Shown one piece after another: positions 34,243 through 43,334 of a DNA stretch of 64,000 bases. The position numbers and the translations under genes were made by a program. The notes under the pieces are model-generated. The model worked only from the letters and a program-made list of their open reading frames with translations. It searched no databases and was not told where the DNA came from. Within the stretch, counting starts at the first letter, position 1. Every line of letters starts with the position of its first letter. The stretch comes from Mucilaginibacter pineti (GTDB taxonomy: Bacteria; Bacteroidota; Bacteroidia; Sphingobacteriales; Sphingobacteriaceae), in NCBI RefSeq assembly GCF_900101875.1, contig NZ_FNAI01000003.1, forward strand, positions 310,001 to 374,000, given 5' to 3'.

Positions 34243-35374
34243 ACCACAGCACCTGCGTAAATGGCGGTTGATCCTGGGTGGTCATCAACAGGAAGGAACG
34301 CAGTTTAATTTAGACGAAGCCGCCCTCAAGGTTGACCATACACTTGAAGCTTTGTATGACAGTAATAAAAGCGGTGGCCTGGGCGCATCCTCGCCAAATG
34401 TAAGCAGGTGGCTGGGCGATATCCGTACATTTTTTCCGGCCAGCGTGGTACAGGTGATGCAGCAGGATGCGCTGAAACGGCTGAACTTAACCCAGATGCT
34501 TTTTGAAAAAGAAATGTTGGAAAATATTGAACCGGACGTTCACCTGGTGGCTACCTTAATGACCTTAAGCAGGGTGATTCCTGATAAAACCAAAGACACG
34601 GCCCGGCAGGTAGTGCGTAAAGTAGTTGATGAACTGATCAAAAAGCTGGCCGAACCTACCCGTCAGGCCATCACCGGCAGCCTGAACAGGAGTATCCGGA
34701 ACACACGGCCCCGCCACAGCGAAATTAACTGGGGCGCTACCATTCTTAAAAACCTGAAGCACTACCAGCCCGAATATCAGACTATTATTCCTGAAAGCAG
34801 GGTGGGCTACGGTCGCAGGCGATCATCTTTAAAAGACGTGATCCTTTGCCTTGATCAAAGCGGTTCGATGGGGTCGTCTGTGGTTTACTCAGGTATATTT
34901 GGCAGTGTGATGGCTTCCATCCCGGCTATAAAAACAAAAATGGTGGTGTTTGACACAGCCGTTGCCGATCTGACAGAAGAACTGACCGATCCTGTGGAAT
35001 TGCTTTTCGGCGTGCAGCTTGGCGGCGGTACCGACATTAACGCGGCTTTAACTTATTGCCAGCAAATAGTGACCAAGCCGGCCGATACGGTGCTGGTGCT
35101 GATCACAGATCTGTATGAAGGCGGCAATGTTAATGAGATGCGTCGCCGCGCGGTTGAACTGGTAGCCGCAGGTGTGCAGCTTATCGTACTTTTAGCCCTC
35201 AACGACGACGGAGCGCCCTCATATGATCACCGTAATGCCCAGTTCCTGGCCGATCTGGGTGTGCCTGTTTTTGCTTGTACGCCTGATAAATTTCCGGAGC
35301 TGATGGCCGCCGCATTAACTAAACAGGATATTGGTTTGTGGGCTGCCAGGGAGGAATTGATTGTAAAGGCCTGA
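34232..35374 (+). CDS. VWA domain protein (MoxR partner)
   Basis: 380 aa from the ATG at 34232, giving an 11-base overlap with DUF5682; an in-frame ATG at 34223 is also possible. The first half is helical. The VWA domain begins near residue 200 with the complete metal-ion-dependent adhesion site: DQSGSMGSS, GGGTDINAAL and LITDLYEGG. No signal or membrane segment, so it is cytoplasmic. It should pair with the MoxR ATPase of the operon. Convergent with the SDR gene, with hairpins in between. Confidence 0.9.
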   Translation: MEIEPQHLRKWRLILGGHQQEGTQFNLDEAALKVDHTLEALYDSNKSGGLGASSPNVSRWLGDIRTFFPASVVQVMQQDALKRLNLTQMLFEKEMLENIEPDVHLVATLMTLSRVIPDKTKDTARQVVRKVVDELIKKLAEPTRQAITGSLNRSIRNTRPRHSEINWGATILKNLKHYQPEYQTIIPESRVGYGRRRSSLKDVILCLDQSGSMGSSVVYSGIFGSVMASIPAIKTKMVVFDTAVADLTEELTDPVELLFGVQLGGGTDINAALTYCQQIVTKPADTVLVLITDLYEGGNVNEMRRRAVELVAAGVQLIVLLALNDDGAPSYDHRNAQFLADLGVPVFACTPDKFPELMAAALTKQDIGLWAAREELIVKA

Positions 35375-35431
35375 TGAAGATTAATTTGGTTTGGCTCATT
35401 TACTAAAACAGCGCTGGTAAAAGCCTCTAAC

Positions 35432-35511
35432 GTTATTACTTGTTCTGTAATAACAAGTTAAAGTAAGGGTATGATGATACAAAGCCTTGAGGTAATCGCC
35501 GGCTTTGTATC
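35432..35511. terminator. Two hairpins between convergent genes
   Basis: GTTATTAC (35432-35439)/GTAATAAC (35447-35454) and, nearer the SDR end, GATACAAAGCC (35476-35486)/GGCTTTGTATC (35501-35511) with a 14-base loop. Both lie in the 144-base gap between converging genes. The second is a likely two-way terminator, though without a long T-run. Confidence 0.55.
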
Positions 35512-35518
35512 TCAATTA

Positions 35519-36358
35519 TTAATTAAAATCTGTTGAAAAGGTAACTTCTTTATAAGCTTCCATGCCTTCCTGGAGCATTTGAATTTTATAATTTGCATAC
35601 TGGTAGGCATCAGACCCCAAAAGCAACCGTAGCGGAGGTTCAGCAAGTGCGGCTGTGCTTATAATTACATCGGCGGCCTTTTCGGGATCGCCCGCCTGAT
35701 TACCGGGAATATCTTTTTCATGTTTACGTTTGATCTCTACAATTTCTGTATAAGCGGCGATTGGCTTTACCGGGACTTTAATCGATCCGTTATTTAAAAA
35801 GTTTGTACGGAAATATCCGGGTTCGATGATAGTTACATGAATCCCAAATGGTTTAACTTCCTGTGCAAGCGCCTCCGATAAACCTTCAACGGCAAATTTT
35901 GTGGCACAATAAATACCCCATCCGGCCCCAGCAATCAATCCGAATACCGATGATAGATTAAAGATATGCCCTGAGCCTTGTTTTCGCATGTGCGGCAGTA
36001 CTGCACGGGTTATATTCAGTAAGCCGAAAACATTGACATCAAAGTTTGCCTTAACTTCCTCATCTGAGGATTCTTCAACGCCTCCCAGCAAACCGTAGCC
36101 TGCATTGTTAACCAGGTAGTCGATTTTGCCAAATTTGGCGATAGTTTGTGCTACTGAATCGGCAATATTTTCTTCATTCTGAAGATCTACCTGGAGTGCC
36201 AGAAAATTATCCGGATTTGTTCCGATGGCCAATTTAAGTGTTTCCAGGTTGCGGGCTGTGGCTGCAACGTTGTCGCCTTTTACGAGTGCTTTTTTAACAA
36301 GGTCAAGGCCTATGCCCTGGGAGGTTCCGGTAATGAACCAGGTTTTTTTATTGCTCAT
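35519..36358 (-). CDS. Short-chain dehydrogenase/reductase
   Basis: 279 aa classical SDR. Nucleotide motif TGTSQGIG at residues 10-17, NNAGYG near 86-91, catalytic Ser in LSSVFG, and YCATK (Tyr/Lys) near 155-159, followed by IEPGYFRTNF. Such enzymes oxidise or reduce small alcohols and ketones with NAD(P). The substrate is unknown. A GG-N10-GA element and a degenerate palindrome lie upstream and suggest control by a sigma54 activator, like neighbouring operons. Confidence 0.88.
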   Translation of the reverse strand: MSNKKTWFITGTSQGIGLDLVKKALVKGDNVAATARNLETLKLAIGTNPDNFLALQVDLQNEENIADSVAQTIAKFGKIDYLVNNAGYGLLGGVEESSDEEVKANFDVNVFGLLNITRAVLPHMRKQGSGHIFNLSSVFGLIAGAGWGIYCATKFAVEGLSEALAQEVKPFGIHVTIIEPGYFRTNFLNNGSIKVPVKPIAAYTEIVEIKRKHEKDIPGNQAGDPEKAADVIISTAALAEPPLRLLLGSDAYQYANYKIQMLQEGMEAYKEVTFSTDFN

Positions 36359-36389
36359 TTTTTTAATGTTTTGTTGAGTTTGTCCTGAT

Positions 36390-36404
36390 TCAAAAGCTAT
36401 GCCT
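36390..36404 (-). promoter_or_regulatory. Putative sigma54 -24/-12 promoter of the SDR gene
   Basis: On the minus strand: GGCATAGCTTTTGA, with GG at 36403-36402 and GA at 36391-36390, exactly 10 bases between. GGCAT fits the -24 box; the -12 box reads TTTGA rather than TTGC. It is about 32 bases from the start codon. Confidence 0.4.
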
Positions 36405-36460
36405 TTATTTAACTTATTGTTTATTAGCTATTTGTGTTAGTTTATTCAAATTATATATTG

Positions 36461-36474
36461 CCGTATATCGTATT
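36461..36474 (-). promoter_or_regulatory. Degenerate copy of the RACG-N6-CGTY palindrome
   Basis: On the minus strand this reads TACGATATACGGC. It keeps the ACGATATA half of the motif seen near 41232, 46156 and 46453, but the second half is poor. About 60 bases upstream of the putative -24 box. Confidence 0.3.
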
Positions 36475-36502
36475 TTAGTAATGATTCAGCGATATAAAGT
36501 TG

Positions 36503-38761
36503 CTATGAAATGTTTGACGAGCCAGATTTTGGTTTTTCAGTTTTAAAGGATAAGCTGATTGATACGCCGTTCATATTATTTATTTCCAGCTTGCCACCTA
36601 ACTGCTTACTCAACCCCTTCATGAGGTTGATACCGAGGGATCGTATTTTTTCAAAGTCAAAATCTACCGGCAAGCCTTTGCCATAATCAGTAATTGTTAA
36701 TGCGTTCAGCTTGTTTTCCTTTTGAATAAGCTCAATTTTAATTACCCCGGTTTCATTATCGCTGTAAGCATATTTGATAGCATTGGTGATGGCCTCGTTA
36801 AAGATTAACCCCAACGGTACGGCTTGTGCAACATCCAGTTCAATATTGTCTACCCGTTTTTCAAAATGTATCCTGTTATCCAAGTCGAAACTATCTTTCA
36901 GGTAGCTGATCTGTTCTTCTATATAGTCTGGCATGTTGATCAGGTCCAAACTTGCGGATTGATAAAGCTTCTGATGGATGAGCGCGATAGAGTGCATCCG
37001 GTTCTCGCTGTTCCGAATGGCTTCCAGCGCTTCTTTGTTGTTGATGTATGCCGACTGGCGTTGCAGCAACCCCATAACTATTTGTAAGTTGTTTTTTACC
37101 CGGTGATGGATTTCCTTGATAAGCCATTCCTTATCCTCCAGTAAAACATCTTTTTCGAGGATCACCTGGTTGAGGGAGTTGTTAACCCGCTGTTTAGATC
37201 TATAGTTTTTATAAAGAAACGCCATGGAAAGTATCACTAACACAATTCCAGCAAAGGTTAAATTGCGGGCGTTGTTGGCATGTAATGCCGTTTCGCGTTG
37301 TAACAGTGCATCCTTTTTATACAAATTAATGTCCTTTTCCTTCTGATCTATTTTGTATTTTATTTGAAGCTCAGCTATCTGTTTGTTCCTGGATACACTG
37401 AATAATGAATCGCTGATCGTTTTATATATTCGTAAATGGTTCAGGGATGAGCGAAAATTACCTTTGGCCGAATCTACTTTATACAAAAGCAACTGAATGC
37501 TCATGTTATCAGAAGCCAATAGGCCTTCATCTAATAATCCGGGTAAATAGGTGCCGGCCTTTATGAATTTTTTTTGCCCTGCATAAAATTTCGCTATATC
37601 AAGCTTTGCAAAGGCATTAAACATTTTTTGGTCAAGTGAAGGCGACATTAGCCGTATCATGTCGAGATAACTTTTCTCAGCAAGGGGTATTTCATTTTTG
37701 GCCTCGTAACAATAACCTTTAATTTCGGCAACAATACCTTTTATAAAATCGGTTTGTGGCGGGTGTCTTTTTTCGGCGCTATTTATTTCATTTAGCGCTT
37801 CGTTTAATTTGTTTTCCTTTATTAATTCCCGCACAACAAATCCAACAGTCCTGAAAATAGCGATCTGGGGGTAGTTGGGAATTTGCTCACGAAGTTTTAT
37901 TGTTTTTCTGTACCAGATTACGCTGTTTTCTGCTTGTCCAAGTTCCTGGTATACCTGCGCCAGTTCACCGTAATAAACTTCCCGGTTTATAGTATCAGCA
38001 GATTTCTCCATGCGTTCAATACCCTTTAAAATATAAGGCAATGAAATATTATAATTACCCCGATAGCGGTTGGTGGCTGACAGCACTAAATAAGCTCCTT
38101 CAACCCCGGCATACCTGGAAAACTGATATTTTTTTATCACACTCATGCATTGTGCTTGACTTGAATCGATATAGCCTATCGCAAAATATTCATCGGCAAG
38201 AGCGCAACGGGCATTTATTTCATCCTGATGTTCTTTTAATTGATCAAACAGCAGGATGGCGTTTTTTAAACACCTGGTACTGGTTTTCGCGACTACGGTT
38301 GTGGGTGAAGATGTGCCCTTTTCATAGTAAAGTAAGCACATCGCAAGTTTTAACCAGCTTCGCGCTTCTAATAAATATTGCTTTTTTATATGATAATCCT
38401 TTATAGCGGTTTCAAAAAGCTGCTTGCCGCGTTCCGTGTCATTTAGCCCGATATATACCCTTCCCAGGTTTTTTCGGCAGGTATTAATGGAATAGTTACC
38501 GCCAATTAAATTTAGCCGTGTGCTTAGTTCAAACGCTTCTTTAACATAAGTTAAAGCGGTGTCAAGGTAATGATCTGTTGGTGTTGCCTTATAGTAGAAG
38601 GCAACACCAATAGTCGACAATAACCTTAAGCGTGTAGTATCAGCAATATTTCTTTTTAATAAGGCAATATCCCGCTTTAATTCCTGCTCTTTAATTGTTT
38701 GGCTAAAGCAGGGAAATATCGAAAAGCTAAGTATCAGTAACAGGAATAAACCTTTGCGCAT
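36503..38761 (-). CDS. TPR-sensor histidine kinase, HisKA_2 family
   Basis: 752 aa. Signal peptide (residues 1-21, ending PCFSQ), a periplasmic TPR-like helical repeat region (about 30-480), one membrane helix (about 503-522, LTFAGIVLVILSMAFLYKNY), a coiled linker, then the kinase core: EIHHRVKNNLQ with the phosphorylated His, NEAITNAIKYAY (N-box), DYGKGLP and LGINLMKGLSKQLGG. It is a close paralogue of the gene just upstream, 14 bases away, which indicates a tandem duplication in one operon. No receiver gene is adjacent; sigma54-type regulators lie 11-15 kb off. Confidence 0.9.
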   Translation of the reverse strand: MRKGLFLLLILSFSIFPCFSQTIKEQELKRDIALLKRNIADTTRLRLLSTIGVAFYYKATPTDHYLDTALTYVKEAFELSTRLNLIGGNYSINTCRKNLGRVYIGLNDTERGKQLFETAIKDYHIKKQYLLEARSWLKLAMCLLYYEKGTSSPTTVVAKTSTRCLKNAILLFDQLKEHQDEINARCALADEYFAIGYIDSSQAQCMSVIKKYQFSRYAGVEGAYLVLSATNRYRGNYNISLPYILKGIERMEKSADTINREVYYGELAQVYQELGQAENSVIWYRKTIKLREQIPNYPQIAIFRTVGFVVRELIKENKLNEALNEINSAEKRHPPQTDFIKGIVAEIKGYCYEAKNEIPLAEKSYLDMIRLMSPSLDQKMFNAFAKLDIAKFYAGQKKFIKAGTYLPGLLDEGLLASDNMSIQLLLYKVDSAKGNFRSSLNHLRIYKTISDSLFSVSRNKQIAELQIKYKIDQKEKDINLYKKDALLQRETALHANNARNLTFAGIVLVILSMAFLYKNYRSKQRVNNSLNQVILEKDVLLEDKEWLIKEIHHRVKNNLQIVMGLLQRQSAYINNKEALEAIRNSENRMHSIALIHQKLYQSASLDLINMPDYIEEQISYLKDSFDLDNRIHFEKRVDNIELDVAQAVPLGLIFNEAITNAIKYAYSDNETGVIKIELIQKENKLNALTITDYGKGLPVDFDFEKIRSLGINLMKGLSKQLGGKLEINNMNGVSISLSFKTEKPKSGSSNIS

Positions 38762-38775
38762 ATTTGCTGTATTAT

Positions 38776-41043
38776 TTATTGCTCTTTTGAAGAGATCCTG
38801 CCGGGCGTAACCGGTTTTGTTATCTTAAAAGTAACATTAATAGTTACACCATTTGTATTTTCTATTTCCAGTTTCCCGCCTAATTGTTTGCTGAGGCCCT
38901 TCATAAGGTTCATACCAAGCGATTTGATCTTTCCAAAGTTAAAACCCGCTGTAATGCCAACACCGTGGTCAATGATCTTTAATACCGCCCGGTCTTGTTC
39001 CGTTCTATGGAGATGAATTCTAATGGTTCCGATTTTGTTATCCGGATAAGCATATTTAATAGCATTGGTAACGGCCTCATTAAAAATTAAGGCCAGTGGC
39101 ACGGCCTGCAACACATCAAGCTCAATAGCATCTACCTGTTTTTCAAAATAGATCCGTTTATCCAGGTCGAAGCTGCTTTTTAGATAGCTGATCTGTTCAT
39201 CCATATATTCGGGCATACTGATCAGGTCCAGGCTGTCTGACTGGTAAAGCTTTTGATGGATCAGGGAGATAGACTGCATCCTGTTCTCGCTGTTTTGAAT
39301 AGCTTCCAGGGCTTTTTCATTATCTACATAAGCAGCCTGCTGCTGCAATAAGCTCATCACTATCTGCAGGTTGTTTTTTACCCTGTGGTGTATTTCTTTA
39401 ATAAGCCATTCTTTATCCTCCAGCAGCCCTTCTTTTTCGGTAACCAGTTTGTTAAGGAATTTATTGTTATGCTGCTTTTCCCGATAGTTTTTGTAAAGGA
39501 ATGCCATACAAAGCGCCATTAAACAAATTCCTGCAAATGTGAGGTTACGAAAGTTATTTGCATGATATACCAGTTCGCGCTGTAAAAGTCCATCTTTTTT
39601 CAAAAGGCTGATGTCTTTTTCTTTTTGCTCGGTTTTATAGATGATCTGCAATTCGGCGATCTGCCTGTTTTTAGTTACGCTGAAAACAGAATCGCTCATG
39701 GCTTTGTAAGCGCTGAGGTGAGTTAACGACGATTGATAGTTACCCCTGGCCGAGTCTGTTTTATAACAAAGTAAATGTAATTCCATCTGCTCTGCAAGTG
39801 GGAAGCCTCCTCTTTTCCTTAAGTCATTCAGGTAGAAGGCGGCCTGATCGAACTTTTTATTCTTTACATAAAAATTAGTGATCTCTAATTGAGCGATGCT
39901 TTGGTAAATATAACCGAAAACGGGGGTAATTAACCTCATCATATCCAGGTAGGTTTTCTCCGCAAGCTGTGTTTTATGTAATGCATCATAACAACTTGCT
40001 TTTATGCCCGCAACTGTACCCTTCATAAAGTCATTTTCGGGAGGGGATTTTTTTTCGGTAGTTACGATCTCGTTAAGTGCCTCATTTGGCCTCCCAACCT
40101 TAATCAGTTCCTTAACGAGAAAACCAACCGTACGGACTATGCTTATTTGTGGAGTATTGGGAATATTTTCCCGGAGTTGAATAGTTTTTCTATACCAGAT
40201 GATACTGTTTTCGGCCTGCCCAAGTGCCTGGTAAACTTCGGCCAGCTCGCCATAAAGCTTTTCGGCTTTGGTAGTATCATTGGTTTTTAACATATGGGTA
40301 ACCCCCTTTAATATGTAAGTCAATGAAATATTCAGGTTGCCCGCGTAGCGGTTTTGAGAAGATAGTATATAATAGGCTTCATCAATTTCCGGATAATTAG
40401 AGTTCTCATAAGTTTTTATCATTTCCCGGCACTCGTACCTTCCCGAATCCTTGTGATTAGCCTGAAAATAAAGGTTTACCAATTCAAGGCGCATTTGGAT
40501 TTCTGTTTTGGTGCTATTGGTGCGGTGATAAATGCTTATTGCATTTTTATAAGCTGCAATACCGGTTTTAAAAGCATTGGAAACAGCAGGCACATCTCCG
40601 TTGCGATAAGTGGTGGTATACAAGCCCAGTTTGTACCAAGCGCGGGCTTCGGCCGCGTCTTGCCGTTTTGCGTGGAGACTTTTAATAGCGTCTAAATAAA
40701 ACTGCGTACCCTGTTCTTTTTTATTTAGTGCCAGGTAGGTCATCCCAAGATAACCCATGCATCTTTCCACGGTAAAATGGCCGGATGCAGGGTGTAGTTG
40801 TTTACTTAATTTATAGGTATCCTGAAAATATGTCAGCGCGGTATCTATACCGTGATTATTATCATTTGCATGTACAAAATAATATGCCGCGATATTTCCA
40901 AGCATATTTAAACGGTTGGTATCGTTCGCCATTTTTTCAGATCGTGCAATATTCTCCCGCAGGTCATGGTTATCCCTGATCTGGCTTTCACAAGGAAATG
41001 CGACAAACGCTAAAACAAATAATAACAGTATAAATTTAGTCAT
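38776..41043 (-). CDS. TPR-sensor histidine kinase, HisKA_2 family (paralogue)
   Basis: 755 aa with the same plan as its downstream neighbour: signal peptide (ending PCESQ), TPR-like sensor, single membrane helix (LTFAGICLMALCMAFLYKNY) and the kinase core with EIHHRVKNNLQ, NEAVTNAIKYAY, DHGVGIT and LGMNLMKGLSKQLGG. The kinase half is much more alike between the two than the sensor half, so they probably detect different signals and share output. First gene of the operon; a putative -24/-12 element and a long palindrome lie upstream. Confidence 0.9.
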   Translation of the reverse strand: MTKFILLLFVLAFVAFPCESQIRDNHDLRENIARSEKMANDTNRLNMLGNIAAYYFVHANDNNHGIDTALTYFQDTYKLSKQLHPASGHFTVERCMGYLGMTYLALNKKEQGTQFYLDAIKSLHAKRQDAAEARAWYKLGLYTTTYRNGDVPAVSNAFKTGIAAYKNAISIYHRTNSTKTEIQMRLELVNLYFQANHKDSGRYECREMIKTYENSNYPEIDEAYYILSSQNRYAGNLNISLTYILKGVTHMLKTNDTTKAEKLYGELAEVYQALGQAENSIIWYRKTIQLRENIPNTPQISIVRTVGFLVKELIKVGRPNEALNEIVTTEKKSPPENDFMKGTVAGIKASCYDALHKTQLAEKTYLDMMRLITPVFGYIYQSIAQLEITNFYVKNKKFDQAAFYLNDLRKRGGFPLAEQMELHLLCYKTDSARGNYQSSLTHLSAYKAMSDSVFSVTKNRQIAELQIIYKTEQKEKDISLLKKDGLLQRELVYHANNFRNLTFAGICLMALCMAFLYKNYREKQHNNKFLNKLVTEKEGLLEDKEWLIKEIHHRVKNNLQIVMSLLQQQAAYVDNEKALEAIQNSENRMQSISLIHQKLYQSDSLDLISMPEYMDEQISYLKSSFDLDKRIYFEKQVDAIELDVLQAVPLALIFNEAVTNAIKYAYPDNKIGTIRIHLHRTEQDRAVLKIIDHGVGITAGFNFGKIKSLGMNLMKGLSKQLGGKLEIENTNGVTINVTFKITKPVTPGRISSKEQ

Positions 41044-41098
41044 CGGTGCGATAAGGCAGGCGTTTTCGGGTGTTTAGAAAACCTGCTGCATAGCGACG

Positions 41099-41112
41099 TC
41101 AAATTTTAAACC
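41099..41112 (-). promoter_or_regulatory. Putative sigma54 promoter of the kinase pair
   Basis: Minus strand GGTTTAAAATTTGA, GG at 41112-41111 and GA at 41100-41099, 10 bases apart. The -12 box TTTGA is like that of the porin and SDR promoters; the -24 box lacks the usual CA. It is 55 bases before the start. Confidence 0.3.
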
Positions 41113-41218
41113 GCATTGGCTGTTTGCCCGGAAGAAATTGCGGTTGTGAATGTTTTTCCCGCTTCCTATAGTAGCAAGGGGTTATATTTTTTTGTTCGGA
41201 GCCAATACCCGACGAACA

Positions 41219-41258
41219 ATAATTCCGGCGCAACGAAATATCGTTGCGCCGGAATTAT
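41219..41258. repeat. 18-bp perfect inverted repeat with AACG-N6-CGTT core
   Basis: Left arm ATAATTCCGGCGCAACGA (41219-41236), loop AATA, right arm its exact complement (41241-41258). The centre (41232-41245) has the AACG-N6-CGTT form found near other local promoters. It may end transcription of the hydrolase operon, serve as an activator site for the kinase pair 175 bases downstream, or both. No T-run follows on the minus strand, which weakens the terminator reading. Confidence 0.65.
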
Positions 41259-41332
41259 AAACAACCTTATGGCGTTGTACCAAAGTTGCCTGCTTAACTA
41301 AATCAATCAGGGTTATAACGCGTATGTCCAAA

Positions 41333-42265
41333 TTATTTCAAAAAGAAATTCAACAGGTCTTTTTGTACCTGTAGCGTGTTTTCCTGTACCACCCAATGGC
41401 CCGAATCTTTAATGATGGATTCCTGTACATTAGTGGCAACAAGTTTGGTATGCGCTGCCAGGAACGCACCCGCAAAATGGTCAGATCCCATGGCCAGTAC
41501 CGGCATCGGTAATTTTTTCTTAGCGAATTCTACGTTGTCCTTAGCGTCCTGGTTAAAATAACCAAACCAATGGAAAGCTCCTGTGGTAGCACCTGGCACC
41601 GAATAAGCGCGGATAAATTCATCGCGTTCAGCCTTTGTAAAAGCGTTCTTTTGGAAACCTACCACCGGCCAAAAATCTGTAAAGAATAGCCCAACTTTAC
41701 CTGAAACCAATTCGCCGGCATGCGGTTGCGCAAAAAAGCCAAACCACCAGGCTTGTGATTTTACCTGGCTCCATACGGGTTCAATTCCAGGTAGCAAGGC
41801 GTCCATCAGTGCCAGTTTTTTTACATCGGCAGGGAATTGTGCCGCATAAGCGTAAGCCACCATCAGCCCGATATCATGCCCGGCTAGGTTAATATGCTGA
41901 TAGCCTAATTTTTTCATCAGCTCGTGCATATCTACCGCCATATTCTTTTTGTCGTAACCGGCGGCAGGTTTATCAGATTCGCCCACGCCGCGCATATCAG
42001 GTGCTATTACCGTAAAGTGTTTAGACAGCTCGGGCAGCAGCCTGTTCCACATATACCAGTTTTGACCAAAGCCATGCACCAGTAATAAAGGTTCACCTTT
42101 ACCGCCGATTACGTAGTGTATTTTAACCCCATTAACGGTAGCATACAGGCTTTTAAAATTTGAGGGTGGGGTAGCAGGTTTAACCACCGCCCATACATTG
42201 CCAACCAGGGCAGTTAGTAATAACACCATTGTAAGGTGTTTCATTTTTGTTGTTATTGTTTTCAT
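41333..42265 (-). CDS. Secreted alpha/beta hydrolase, epoxide hydrolase / dehalogenase type
   Basis: 310 aa with a signal peptide (about 1-26, ending in VWA). The oxyanion region is LLVHGFGQNWYMW and the nucleophile elbow is GHDIG, with Asp rather than Ser, as in epoxide hydrolases and haloalkane dehalogenases. DMRGVGESDKP follows the family pattern and the catalytic His is in DSGHWVVQE. It is exported. Last gene of a four-gene minus-strand operon with a metallo-hydrolase, an amidohydrolase and a second alpha/beta hydrolase, which suggests breakdown of a small organic compound. Confidence 0.88.
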   Translation of the reverse strand: MKTITTKMKHLTMVLLLTALVGNVWAVVKPATPPSNFKSLYATVNGVKIHYVIGGKGEPLLLVHGFGQNWYMWNRLLPELSKHFTVIAPDMRGVGESDKPAAGYDKKNMAVDMHELMKKLGYQHINLAGHDIGLMVAYAYAAQFPADVKKLALMDALLPGIEPVWSQVKSQAWWFGFFAQPHAGELVSGKVGLFFTDFWPVVGFQKNAFTKAERDEFIRAYSVPGATTGAFHWFGYFNQDAKDNVEFAKKKLPMPVLAMGSDHFAGAFLAAHTKLVATNVQESIIKDSGHWVVQENTLQVQKDLLNFFLK

Positions 42266-42295
42266 GATTTAATTGTTTTTGATGTGTGTTAAAAA

Positions 42296-43297
42296 TTATT
42301 TTTTCTTGTTATTGCTAATGTCTTTATAGGCATTGGGCAGGTTGAAATTGTAATGCAGCCAGTTGAATAGTACATAGCCTTTATCATATTCCTTCATTTT
42401 AACCGCCTCTTTGGTTTGTTCAAGTGTTAGGCCTTTATCAACTGCGGCTTCTACCTCTGTTTTAAGTTCCTGCACATAGTCGATAGTATATTTAATGCCT
42501 GCTTTGTTGGTAATGCGGCCATGACCGGGGATAACGATTGCCTCATTGGGCAGAAAATCATATACTTTCTTAAGATTGGCCGCAGGCTCTAAAAAGAAAC
42601 CATCAAACAGCCATGGAATGGCAGGACTTTCGGCAATAAAGGGGTTGCCCGCCCAGAAAATTTTTTGGTTCGGCATCCATACAAACAGGTCAGCAGGCGA
42701 TTGGGCGGTGCCTACGTTCAGGAACTCGATAATTTTGCCGCCGCCTAAATCCAGTTTGAGGTTACTGTTTTTAGGGATCACGATATCAGCAGGGCGGAAA
42801 ACGGTATTTTCAATCCCCCTCCCGGTGCCAAATAAACCTACCATGAAAGTCTTTATACCTTCGTAGTTTTTAGAAAGGTTTTCCTTGGCATATTCATTTT
42901 GGATGATGAGCGTAGTTGCCGGCAGCAGGTAGTTGCCAAAACAATGGTCGCCGTGATCGCTGGTGTTAACGGCAAGGATGATGGGCTTATCCGTAACCGA
43001 ACGGATCAGTTTTACTTCCTGGTCGTACAGGCGTTTGGTGAGCATTACTTCAATCAGCAATACACCTTTATCGCCTACAATAAACCCACCTGTAGTAGCC
43101 TGTGGGATACCTTTTGTAGTTTCTGTTTGGGCGGTAGTGGGGATTATGGCATAAATGTCATTGCTGATCTTTTGAAGCCCCAGGGTTACTTTGTTGGCAT
43201 CCCAAATGGGCACAACGGGTGGCATTTGCGCAAAGGCGCTGTGACTAAGACACAGCAGCAGGCAAAGCCCCGATAGTTTTAAAATTGAGTTTTTCAT
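42296..43297 (-). CDS. Metallo-beta-lactamase-fold hydrolase (variant metal motif)
   Basis: 333 aa with a signal peptide (ends in AFAQ). The fold is recognised from GDKGVLLIEVML, the metal motif region NTSDHGDHCFGN, and later PGHGRITNK. In the usual T-H-x-H-x-D-H motif the first His is Ser here, while the next His-x-Asp-His is kept. That could leave a mononuclear or altered site. It lies in the hydrolase operon, 37 bases after the amidohydrolase gene. Substrate unknown; lactonase or esterase activity is common in this fold. Confidence 0.85.
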   Translation of the reverse strand: MKNSILKLSGLCLLLCLSHSAFAQMPPVVPIWDANKVTLGLQKISNDIYAIIPTTAQTETTKGIPQATTGGFIVGDKGVLLIEVMLTKRLYDQEVKLIRSVTDKPIILAVNTSDHGDHCFGNYLLPATTLIIQNEYAKENLSKNYEGIKTFMVGLFGTGRGIENTVFRPADIVIPKNSNLKLDLGGGKIIEFLNVGTAQSPADLFVWMPNQKIFWAGNPFIAESPAIPWLFDGFFLEPAANLKKVYDFLPNEAIVIPGHGRITNKAGIKYTIDYVQELKTEVEAAVDKGLTLEQTKEAVKMKEYDKGYVLFNWLHYNFNLPNAYKDISNNKKK

Positions 43298-43334
43298 TTT
43301 TATTGGTTTAAGAATTTATGTTGAGTTGCTGATT

